29,965 bases of DNA from a virus. Below, piece after piece: positions 15,339-21,815 of the stretch. A model generated the notes under the pieces. The model searched no databases and was not told the origin of the DNA. It saw only the letters and a list, made by a program, of their open reading frames with translations. The translations under genes were made by a program, and so were the position numbers. The stretch spans positions 1-29,965 of the IMG/VR virus record IMGVR_UViG_3300034111_000558. The stretch is one strand, 5' to 3'. The stretch's first letter is position 1, and each line of letters opens with the position of its first letter.

Positions 15339-15832
15339 TGTCTGCGGTGACGGGTGTTGCCGAACTCGACAAAGTGTTTCGCGAACTGTCGAAAGGAATA
15401 GCAAACAGGATAGCAAGACCGGGGCTTGCAAAGGCTGGCAGGCTTGCAGTTAAGAAAGTCAAAGCGAGCATTCCAAGCAGATACAAGACCGTTCGCAAGG
15501 CAATCAAATCGCGGTCGGTCAAAACAAAATTTAATGGTGGCGTGGTCGGCGTAAAGGTCGGGGCAGGCGTGGCCCGCAAAAGAGAATCGGACAAAGACAG
15601 AAGTGGCAAAAAGGGAGTTGGAATCGGGGCTCGCAACGTTCATTGGTGGTTTGTTGGAACCGGAGAACGGCGAACGCGGGCAGGCAAAAGAACAGGCAGA
15701 ATGCCGAAGCAGGCAGTAGGCGTTTCTGATGTGCTGATGTCAGCCAGAGGCGAGCTGAATGAGATCATCCGACGTGGGATAGAAAAAGGCATTTGGAAAG
15801 AAACGGTTAGGCAGTCCAGAAAGCGGTTATGA
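15338..15832 (+). CDS. HK97 gp10-like neck/tail-joining protein
   Basis: A 164-residue, very basic protein. ATG 15338 shares a base with the previous stop (TGATG), and GTG 15335 would add one residue. The N-terminal part has G-V-A-E-L-D-K-V-F-R-E-L followed by L-A-K-A-G-R-L-A-V-K-K-V-K-A, as in the HK97 gp10 family. A beta part with G-V-K-V-G-A-G-V and an H-W-W-F-V-G-T-G-E-R motif (the family's 'F-x-E-x-G-T' region) leads to a C-terminal helix. It joins the tail terminator region to the neck. The region of residues 80-100 is rich in Lys/Arg. Confidence 0.8.
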   Translation: MSAVTGVAELDKVFRELSKGIANRIARPGLAKAGRLAVKKVKASIPSRYKTVRKAIKSRSVKTKFNGGVVGVKVGAGVARKRESDKDRSGKKGVGIGARNVHWWFVGTGERRTRAGKRTGRMPKQAVGVSDVLMSARGELNEIIRRGIEKGIWKETVRQSRKRL

Positions 15833-16230
15833 AAAGCGGGTTGGTTTCATTGCTGGCGAACGAATCGACGGTCAACGCAATTTGCGGGTCGCGAATTTAC
15901 GTCAACAAGGCACCACAGAAAGCCACGTTTCCACACATCGTTATTACTCAGATGAGCAGTGAAGAAAACCCGAGCATGGACGGCAGTTCGGGGCAACTAC
16001 GATTCATCAACTTCGACATCGACTGCAGGGCAACAACGAGCGTTAAATCGGAAGAATTAGCGAACGCAGTCAGGGTGTTTTTGGATGACTACACAGGAGC
16101 GGCTGGAAGTTACACGATCGGCGCAGTCGTCATGAATGACGAAAGCGACGACTACGAATCGCCGCAAGATGGTTCTGATATTGGCGTCCATGTCGTGACG
16201 CTGGATCTTGATGTTCAGTTCAACACATAA
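15829..16230 (+). CDS. Tail terminator/completion protein (DUF3168/gp17-like)
   Basis: A 133-residue protein of the gp17-like tail completion family. It has L-V-S-L-L-A-N-E-S-T-V-N-A-I at the start, the conserved R-I-Y-V-N-K-A-P-Q-K-A-T-F-P-H-I-V motif, then F-D-I-D-C-R-A-T-T, an A-N-A-V-R-V-F-L-D-D helix and the late V-H-V-V-T-L-D-L-D-V-Q-F strand. It caps the tail tube at the head-proximal end. The start overlaps the previous gene by four bases. Confidence 0.82.
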   Translation: MKSGLVSLLANESTVNAICGSRIYVNKAPQKATFPHIVITQMSSEENPSMDGSSGQLRFINFDIDCRATTSVKSEELANAVRVFLDDYTGAAGSYTIGAVVMNDESDDYESPQDGSDIGVHVVTLDLDVQFNT

Positions 16231-16241
16231 GGAAAACGCAC

Positions 16242-16658
16242 ATGGCCAAACTTCGGTGCAAAGGCACGATCATCAAGCAGACAATATCAGCCTCATTGAC
16301 GGCGGTTGCTCAGATCACTGATTTCAATCATGACGGAGCAGAATCGGAAACCTTCGACGCGACGACGCTCGACACTTCCGGGGCTGGTAAAGAGTACAGC
16401 CAAACAGGCTACTCCGAAGGGGGCAACTTCGGGTTTACAATCTTCTATGACGACACTCTGGCAGGCCATCAGGCAATCACGGATCTTGTGACCACTCCTG
16501 CTGCATGTGTTTGGAACATCACGACCACAGCGGCCACAGCGGCCGCAATGCAGTTTACGTCTGCTGGCGTTGGGTTTGGTTTCACCGGGGCCATGAATGA
16601 CGGATTGAAGGCTGACGTGAGCCTCAAAATTACCGGCTTGCTCGCTTACTCAACCTAA
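16242..16658 (+). CDS. Major tail (tube) protein
   Basis: A 138-residue protein with AAGGA at 16229-16233. It is Thr/Ala/Gly-rich with the tube-protein plan: V-A-Q-I-T-D-F-N-H-D-G near the start, E-T-F-D-A-T-T-L-D-T-S-G followed by a G-Y-S-E-G-G-N-F-G-F-T-I-F-Y-D motif, a central helix, then F-T-G-A-M-N-D-G-L-K-A-D-V-S-L-K-I-T-G. These are the hallmarks of lambda gpV-like tube subunits. It lies where the tube gene is expected, between the tail terminator and the chaperones. Confidence 0.85.
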   Translation: MAKLRCKGTIIKQTISASLTAVAQITDFNHDGAESETFDATTLDTSGAGKEYSQTGYSEGGNFGFTIFYDDTLAGHQAITDLVTTPAACVWNITTTAATAAAMQFTSAGVGFGFTGAMNDGLKADVSLKITGLLAYST

Positions 16659-16670
16659 TCGGAGTCGGCC

Positions 16671-17060
16671 TTGAAAATCAAGTTTGTACGATCAGACAAC
16701 GGCGTGGCTGCGGCATTTGATACGCCGGAATACGCGGAGCAAATCGACAGAAGCTCTGGGCAGCCATTTTGGAAGCTCGGGGCTATCGTTGAAGTCGATC
16801 GGCGCGGGGCGCAATTGCTCGTCGGCAATGGCGACTGTGAGCCAGCGGACGAAGAAGCTGAAGCAGCCTGTAAAAACTGGCGAGCAAATCGAGATGCCAT
16901 CTTGCTTTCTCGTGAGATGCTGGCCCGTGCGATCGACCCAGAAGACCGCGAGCGTTTTCGCAACGGCGAAATTCTTGGCTACGACGAAAACGGCAACGAT
17001 ATTCCCGGCCCGAATTGGATCGAGCCGGACGACGACGACACCGAAGAGGATGACGAATGA
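16671..17060 (+). CDS. Acidic protein next to the tail chaperones
   Basis: A 129-residue protein starting at TTG with GGAG at 16661-16664. The first half has beta strands (M-K-I-K-F-V-R-S-D-N-G-V-A-A-A-F). The second half is helical, and the last fifteen residues are almost all Asp/Glu (E-P-D-D-D-D-T-E-E-D-D-E). The gene overlaps the chaperone gene by four bases. I recognise no family. A role in tail tube assembly is inferred from its place. The acidic tail could hold unassembled basic tail proteins. The TTG start may limit expression relative to the tube protein. Confidence 0.55.
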   Translation: MKIKFVRSDNGVAAAFDTPEYAEQIDRSSGQPFWKLGAIVEVDRRGAQLLVGNGDCEPADEEAEAACKNWRANRDAILLSREMLARAIDPEDRERFRNGEILGYDENGNDIPGPNWIEPDDDDTEEDDE

Positions 17061-17452
17061 GAGTGATTCCAACGGCCGAACAGTTTTTGACGGCACCAGA
17101 ACTAGCCCAAGCAAAAAAAGACGTACCAGTTCCGGAACTCGGTGCGGGCATGGTCATTCCAGTGTGGGGCATGACTCCTCGTGAGCGTTCGGCGTGGGAG
17201 GATAAGCAGAGTCAGCTTTCGGAGTCGAAACGAGCAAAGCATAAGCTGCAGGTCCGCGAAAGGATCCTCGTTGAGTGCTGCCGCAACGATGACGGCGTGC
17301 AACTGTTCACAGCAGATCAAATTGAAGCACTTGGAAAACGTCGTGGCGATGTGATTGAGCGACTGGTCAACGTTGCTTTGGACCTGTCGGGCTTTTCTGA
17401 ACAAGACATCGAGAAAATAGCAAAAAACTCAGACGCAGCCCTCGAAGACTGA
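17057..17452 (+). CDS. Tail assembly chaperone, short form (lambda gpG-like)
   Basis: A 131-residue protein starting at an ATGA overlap. The sequence V-I-P-V-W-G-M-T-P-R-E-R-S-A-W-E near residue 33-48 and the helical R-I-L-V-E-C-C-R-N-D-D-G-V-Q-L-F-T motif match the tail assembly chaperones that bind the tape measure protein (lambda gpG, HK97 gp13 type). It is followed by a second open frame in the -1 phase and carries a slippery A AAA AAC near its end. This form is made when ribosomes do not shift. Confidence 0.78.
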   Translation: MRVIPTAEQFLTAPELAQAKKDVPVPELGAGMVIPVWGMTPRERSAWEDKQSQLSESKRAKHKLQVRERILVECCRNDDGVQLFTADQIEALGKRRGDVIERLVNVALDLSGFSEQDIEKIAKNSDAALED

Positions 17453-17769
17453 CAGCACTTCGACTGGCTGAACACGTTGAAAAGACGTTAGACGTTGATG
17501 AGATGCTGTCAAGAATGTCGCACCAACAACTAGATGAATGGTGTGCCAAAGACATGATCGAACCAATCGGAACCGATGCTGAGCTGTGCCGCATTTTGAC
17601 AAAGATTGGCAGAATGATTGCGGCGTTTATGGGGCAGGAAATGAAAGACCGTGATTTCATGCCGTGGATTGCAAAACACAAAAAGCAATCGAAGCCGAAA
17701 GCTTTGTCGCCTAAGCAAAGCGCCATCGCTATTGCTTCTCATTTGCGAATTCTGGCAGGAATGAACTGA
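17057..17769 (+). CDS. Tail assembly chaperone, long frameshifted form (gpGT-like)
   Basis: A predicted -1 frameshift product made of 17057-17428 joined to 17428-17769, about 237 residues. The downstream frame has no stop from the slippery site to 17766. It contains A-L-R-L-A-E-H-V-E-K-T-L-D-V-D-E, M-S-H-Q-Q-L-D-E-W-C-A and a helical C-terminal part, like the T domain of gpGT proteins. A free-standing ATG at 17503 would give 88 residues, but it lacks a clear ribosome site. As in lambda, the long form should recruit tail tube subunits to the chaperone-bound tape measure. The frameshift itself is inferred from sequence and family behaviour. Confidence 0.75.
17422..17428 (+). promoter_or_regulatory. 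Programmed -1 ribosomal frameshift site A AAA AAC
   Basis: The heptamer A AAA AAC lies in the correct phase of the upstream frame (GCA AAA AAC TCA). Slipping back one base joins the short chaperone frame to the downstream open frame, which is in the -1 phase. A small stem, CGAAG at 17443-17447 with CTTCG at 17458-17462, begins 14 bases downstream and could act as a stimulator. Confidence 0.8.
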
Positions 17770-19316
17770 TGGCAGTCATTGCTGGGGATCTTGTAACAAG
17801 GCTCGGCGTCGATGGGCGGAAGTTTCAAAGCGGGCTAGCTAAAGCACGCGGGGAAACTCGCAGCTTTGCGGCTGACGTTACGAAGATCGTTTCCGGCATT
17901 GCGATCGTGGATGTTTTCAAATCGTCAGCATCCAGCATGTTGGGTTTAGCGTCTGGAACTGTAGGGCTTGCAGCGTCTGCAGAAACCGCTTCAGTGCAAT
18001 TTAAAGTGCTTACAGGATCTGCCGAATCAGCTGCGCGGGTGATGGATGAGATAAACAAGTTTGCAGCCAGCACACCTTTTGAGTCAATGGAAATCACACA
18101 GGCGGCAAAGCAGTTGTTAGCGTTTGGTGGTGACGCTGGAACTGTGATCACTGAGCTTAAAACACTTGGTGAACTGTCCTCCGGCATGGGAATTCCATTG
18201 ACGGAACTGGCAGAAATCTACGGCAAGGCTCGCATTCAGGGCCGTTTGTTCATGGAGGACATCAATCAGCTTCAGGGACGAGGAATCAACATATCCGCGG
18301 AGCTGGCGAAAGAGTTCGGCAACGTCAGAGATGCGGTCGAAAAAGGTCAAGTCAACTTTGGTCATCTCGAGCGAGCATTAAAGGCCATGACAACCGAGGG
18401 CGGCGATTTTGCCGGGATGATGGTTGAAATGAGTCAAACGTTTGAGGGGCAAACATCAACCTTGCTCGACAACATTAAATCTATCGGAAGGGGAATCGGC
18501 GAAGCAATACTGCCTAAGCTGACATCAATGGTGTCTGAGATCAACGCGGTACTGGCTAAGTTCAACGAACTTCCGGACAAGATCAAATTCATTGGCGATG
18601 TAATCGACGCATCAATGGACGTTGCGTTTCTGTCGGTCAAAGATCGATGGAAGGCCATGTTGAAGGACATGGTTCTTGATGCAATGAAGATCGACTGGAT
18701 GGGGCTTATTAATCCAGTCGAAGGCCAGGCAATGGACGCTCTTGGCGCACTGATGCAGAAAAAGCCGGGTGAGCAAGACATGGGCGTTGCAAAAGCACGA
18801 CTTAAAGGATTGCTTGATCAGATTGCGCCAAACGGCGAACCACCAGCAAATGCAGGTGCACCGTTTCAATGGCAAGGTCCACGAGAGCAGGGATTTGCCG
18901 CAGCCATTTTGAGGAACATGAAACCGAAACCCGGAGAGCTGGGTTCAGCGTTTGAAAAACTGTTTTCGGCTGTCGGGAACGACCCGCTTGTGACATCTGT
19001 AATGGGTGGCATTGGCGGCATGTTGGACCGTGCAAAGATCAAGGGAGGCGCACTGGCGGGCATGTTCGAAAACTGGTTCGGATCATCTGATTGGGAAAAG
19101 AGCAATCAGGACGCCGCCAAGAAGCAGGAACCGCAACTGGCTGGAGCAATGGCGGCTGGATCACAGGAAGCGTTTTCGACAATTTTCGCGGCGATGCTAA
19201 AGCGTGGCAAAGATCCAAATGTCACAGCCACAGAAAAGCAAACGAAAGAATTGAAAACAGCATTGAAGCAATTGAACCTTCCGAACTGGATGGCAATGGG
19301 GGCTCTCGGATTATGA
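17769..19316 (+). CDS. Tape measure protein, short type
   Basis: A 515-residue protein whose ATG shares a base with the previous stop. Residues about 70-190 carry the tape-measure N-terminal domain: S-V-Q-F-K-V-L-T-G-S, F-A-A-S-T-P-F-E-S-M-E-I-T-Q-A-A-K-Q-L-L-A-F-G with following G-E-L-S-S-G-M-G-I-P, and R-L-F-M-E-D-I-N-Q-L-Q-G-R-G-I-N-I (shown here in short pieces). Hydrophobic and helical repeats follow. Using the usual rule of about 0.15 nm per residue, the tail would be near 75-80 nm, short for a siphovirus. The C-terminal 100 residues are Lys/Gln-rich helices. Confidence 0.88.
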   Translation: MAVIAGDLVTRLGVDGRKFQSGLAKARGETRSFAADVTKIVSGIAIVDVFKSSASSMLGLASGTVGLAASAETASVQFKVLTGSAESAARVMDEINKFAASTPFESMEITQAAKQLLAFGGDAGTVITELKTLGELSSGMGIPLTELAEIYGKARIQGRLFMEDINQLQGRGINISAELAKEFGNVRDAVEKGQVNFGHLERALKAMTTEGGDFAGMMVEMSQTFEGQTSTLLDNIKSIGRGIGEAILPKLTSMVSEINAVLAKFNELPDKIKFIGDVIDASMDVAFLSVKDRWKAMLKDMVLDAMKIDWMGLINPVEGQAMDALGALMQKKPGEQDMGVAKARLKGLLDQIAPNGEPPANAGAPFQWQGPREQGFAAAILRNMKPKPGELGSAFEKLFSAVGNDPLVTSVMGGIGGMLDRAKIKGGALAGMFENWFGSSDWEKSNQDAAKKQEPQLAGAMAAGSQEAFSTIFAAMLKRGKDPNVTATEKQTKELKTALKQLNLPNWMAMGALGL

Positions 19317-19537
19317 AAGCAAGAATTGCCGTAACTCGTTGGGAAGAAAGTGCCATGAACTGGTCGCAAGCAAGGCGAGATGCGATCAAGTTCGCCCGAG
19401 TAACGAGAAGCAATCCAGATGATGCGAGTTCTCCAGTCACGGGCTTGTGGGCTGTTTACCGCAGGGGCACGATTTTGGAAGGCGAGTCAGCAGAAAACGC
19501 CATTGCACAAGGCGTTGCGGTCGAGGTGGATGAATGA
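19313..19537 (+). CDS. Hypothetical tail-region protein, 74 residues
   Basis: I chose ATG 19313, an ATGA overlap with the tape measure gene. The protein is basic in the first half (W-S-Q-A-R-R-D-A-I-K-F-A-R-V) and has a beta part with G-L-W-A-V-Y-R-R-G-T-I-L-E-G-E-S-A, ending acidic. It resembles no family I know. The final ATGA joins it to the distal tail gene. Probably a small tail assembly or structural part. Confidence 0.5.
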   Translation: MKARIAVTRWEESAMNWSQARRDAIKFARVTRSNPDDASSPVTGLWAVYRRGTILEGESAENAIAQGVAVEVDE

Positions 19538-20403
19538 CAATCACATACCTTGGCGAAAATCACGCTCCAGCGACGAACACAAAGGGCGCTCGCAGCTATA
19601 CACGAACGTTCCGGCTGACGACATCAGCAAAAACAGAGCGAGCTTACCACGTTGGCTCGCATGCCTCACTTCCAGTGATCGGAGAAGTTCATCCCGACGA
19701 CGCTGGGGCATGGTGTACGACGCTCAATGTCGATCCGTCAGACCCGTGGAAGGGCTGGACCGTCACGGCTGAATACTCAACAGAACGCGAACTGGCCGAA
19801 GATCCAACAGATGACCCAGCTGAAATCACTTGGGGGTACGAGCAGTTCCAAAAAGCAGCGATCACAAACTACGCTGGCGAGGCGATTCTGAACAGTGCTG
19901 GCGATCCGTTTGACCCGCCAATCATGATTGATGATTCGCGGCCGTACGTCACGATCTCGAAAAATCTCGCGTCGGTGCCTCTCTGGATTATGACATATCA
20001 GGACGCGGTGAATTCTTCATCATTTGTCGTCGATGGAGTCACTATCGGTGCTGGCCTTGCGAAAATGCAAAACATCACGGTCACGCGGGGCCAGTCGCGA
20101 AACGGGACAGCATTTCGGACCGTGACGTTTTCCATTCACCTGCAGAAGCAAGGCTGGCAATCGCGGCAACTAGATGCTGGGTTCAGGGAGTTATCGGACG
20201 GTTCAGGATCTGGATCCGGCAGCGGTTCAGGTGGCGTTGAACTAATCAACATCAAAAACCCCGGCGACGATGAATTGCCAGCGGCCCCGGTTCCGCTCGA
20301 CGGATCTGGTAGAGCCTTGGAAAATCCATCGCCATCCACGGCGCAGTATCGTGTAGATATAGTTTACGAGGCCAAAGACTTTTCTGCACTGCCACTCACA
20401 TGA
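19534..20403 (+). CDS. Distal tail protein with Gly-Ser linker
   Basis: A 289-residue protein starting at an ATGA overlap. Residues 1-220 form a beta-rich domain with W-K-G-W-T-V-T-A-E-Y-S-T-E, R-P-Y-V-T-I-S-K-N-L and V-T-F-S-I-H-L-Q-K-Q-G-W, typical of phage tail or baseplate proteins. Residues 223-234 are a Gly-Ser repeat (positions 20200-20235), followed by a C-terminal part with A-Q-Y-R-V-D-I-V-Y-E-A-K-D-F. It occupies the distal-tail or hub position after the tape measure. The linker probably connects a tail-anchored domain to a mobile exposed part. Exact family is unknown. Confidence 0.58.
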   Translation: MTITYLGENHAPATNTKGARSYTRTFRLTTSAKTERAYHVGSHASLPVIGEVHPDDAGAWCTTLNVDPSDPWKGWTVTAEYSTERELAEDPTDDPAEITWGYEQFQKAAITNYAGEAILNSAGDPFDPPIMIDDSRPYVTISKNLASVPLWIMTYQDAVNSSSFVVDGVTIGAGLAKMQNITVTRGQSRNGTAFRTVTFSIHLQKQGWQSRQLDAGFRELSDGSGSGSGSGSGGVELINIKNPGDDELPAAPVPLDGSGRALENPSPSTAQYRVDIVYEAKDFSALPLT

Positions 20404-21068
20404 CAGAACCGGCGATTGGCTTTAACCAAGAAGGTTACGAAGAGTATAGGCAGATTGCGCGTGAAGTGTCGCGTCGCGTCATGAATGACAGGCCGCATCG
20501 GGGGCGATGGCAGCAGAAAGAAGCTGGATCGCTACGCGTTGCGTGGGGCACTCTCGGCCAGGACACGGGCAAAGATGACTGCACTCTAACGGTCGCACTC
20601 TATCGCGGTGCATCACTCGAGGAGTTCATTCCGTTTCTCTGCGGGCCATGTTCTGAGGGATCTGGCAGCGGTTCAGGTTCTGGCTCCGGAAGTGGATCTG
20701 GTGGCGACTGCTCCTTCCTCGACATGGACCTGAGCCTCTGCGATAGCCTCGGAAGTGTGACGGCTTTGGTCCCAGCGGGCTACAAAGCGGGGCCAGTCGG
20801 ACTGATCAAGATGCCGACCTGCGGAGCCTCTGGAAGCGGCTCCGGCTCGGGATCTGGTTCGGGATCTGGATCTGGCAGCGGCGGAACGTGGCAAGGCTGG
20901 ACGGTGATCGTTGGGCGGCGGCTTCGATGTGTCACAGAAATTCCAAACAAAATTGAATGTTGTCCCGTCGACGGTCTAAAGATTACCGAATGGAATCGAA
21001 TATGGTTCTTCGGGGAGGCAATGTCGCAGCGGCTTGACCCTTGCAGTACTGGAAGCGGGAGCGGAAGT
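20200..21068 (+). repeat. Four Gly-Ser linker blocks in two tail genes
   Basis: Gly-Ser runs are encoded at 20200-20235, 20658-20705, 20829-20885 and 21051-21068. Gly codons (GGT, GGA, GGC, GGG) and Ser codons (TCA, TCT, TCC, TCG, AGC, AGT) are mixed freely, so the repeat is conserved as protein rather than as DNA. Each block separates a small module with Cys residues. The last block also supplies GGGAG at 21057-21061, the ribosome site of the next gene. Confidence 0.9.
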
Positions 21069-21071
21069 TAA
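20400..21071 (+). CDS. Modular tail protein with three Gly-Ser linkers
   Basis: A 223-residue protein starting at an ATGA overlap. It has an N-terminal helical, basic segment (E-Y-R-Q-I-A-R-E-V-S-R-R-V), a beta segment ending C-G-P-C, a Gly-Ser block at about residues 87-102, a Cys-containing module (L-D-M-D-L-S-L-C-D-S-L), a second block at about 144-162, another Cys-rich module (L-R-C-V-T-E-I-P-N-K-I-E-C-C-P) and a terminal G-S-G-S-G-S that ends at the stop. Codon choice varies throughout the blocks. The beads-on-a-string plan suggests an extended tail fibre or spike part. Function is inferred from position and composition. Confidence 0.55.
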   Translation: MTEPAIGFNQEGYEEYRQIAREVSRRVMNDRPHRGRWQQKEAGSLRVAWGTLGQDTGKDDCTLTVALYRGASLEEFIPFLCGPCSEGSGSGSGSGSGSGSGGDCSFLDMDLSLCDSLGSVTALVPAGYKAGPVGLIKMPTCGASGSGSGSGSGSGSGSGSGGTWQGWTVIVGRRLRCVTEIPNKIECCPVDGLKITEWNRIWFFGEAMSQRLDPCSTGSGSGS

Positions 21072-21622
21072 TGGCTGATGCGTCTGCAGATTGCTGCTGT
21101 GGAAAGCCGTGTTGCGGGCGAACCAATCTGCCGGCAATTTTGTACTTGACTGTCACTGACCTTGTTAATTGCACCTGCAACGGATGGCTTGGCATCACCA
21201 TCGAATTGAAGAAAACAAATATAGGCCAAACGTCTGGGCTGGTGCGATGGGCTGGCTGTGCCACAGGACCATGTACCACGATTAACGGCGTGACAACGAC
21301 GCAAACTGTTTATTTCATGCTTGACTGTACCGTTGGGCAAATACAGCAGGTCGGAAATCCATCAGACCTAATCCTGTCTGCTGGATCTACTCCAGATGGT
21401 TCAGGAGTCGATCGCTGCGTAGATGCACCATATGAAGAAAACGGCATTTTAATTGGTGGTGAGTTTCCGTCAGTGCAGGCTAATTTAAGCAGTTGTTCCC
21501 CGTTGGTTCTTGTATTCAGAGTGGTAACTGGCGACGCGGCGGGCTCGATCTTTGAGGCGCTATGTCAAGATCCGATGGCTCCTCCTGGACCTGTCGAATG
21601 GGAAGTCACGATCACGGAGTAA
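21071..21622 (+). CDS. Cys-rich tail-region protein
   Basis: I chose ATG 21071, which shares a base with the previous stop. The 183-residue protein opens with D-C-C-C-G-K-P-C-C-G, continues as a beta-rich domain (L-Y-L-T-V-T-D-L-V-N-C-T-C-N-G, Q-T-V-Y-F-M-L-D-C) and ends with P-V-E-W-E-V-T-I-T-E. It contains about fifteen Cys, unusual for a cytoplasm-assembled virion protein, and they may form a metal site or oxidise in the finished particle. It is placed with the Gly-Ser tail proteins, so a tail tip or fibre role is likely. No family is recognised. Confidence 0.55.
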   Translation: MADASADCCCGKPCCGRTNLPAILYLTVTDLVNCTCNGWLGITIELKKTNIGQTSGLVRWAGCATGPCTTINGVTTTQTVYFMLDCTVGQIQQVGNPSDLILSAGSTPDGSGVDRCVDAPYEENGILIGGEFPSVQANLSSCSPLVLVFRVVTGDAAGSIFEALCQDPMAPPGPVEWEVTITE

Positions 21623-21626
21623 CGCA

Positions 21627-21815
21627 GTGAAAGAGATTCTGGCAATCGTGCTGGTCGGCCTGCTTTCATTTCCCGGAGCCTATTCTGTAGCCCTGATTGC
21701 AAACGGAGGGGCCGAACTAGAGCGGGCAATGGTTGAAGAAATGCAGGAACAGGCACGGCAACAGGATCTTGAGCTATATCTGTCGATCAAGCCAGAACAC
21801 AGGTGGCAGCAGTGA
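21627..21815 (+). CDS. Small membrane protein with signal-like N-terminus
   Basis: A 62-residue protein starting at GTG with GGAG at 21616-21619. Residues 4-25 are hydrophobic (I-L-A-I-V-L-V-G-L-L-S-F-P-G-A-Y). The rest is a Glu/Gln-rich helix (M-V-E-E-M-Q-E-Q-A-R-Q-Q-D-L-E-L-Y). Its stop overlaps the GTG of the glycosyltransferase fusion, so the two are made together. It may anchor the enzyme at the inner membrane or act in lysis or superinfection control. These roles are inferences from coupling. Confidence 0.5.
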   Translation: MKEILAIVLVGLLSFPGAYSVALIANGGAELERAMVEEMQEQARQQDLELYLSIKPEHRWQQ

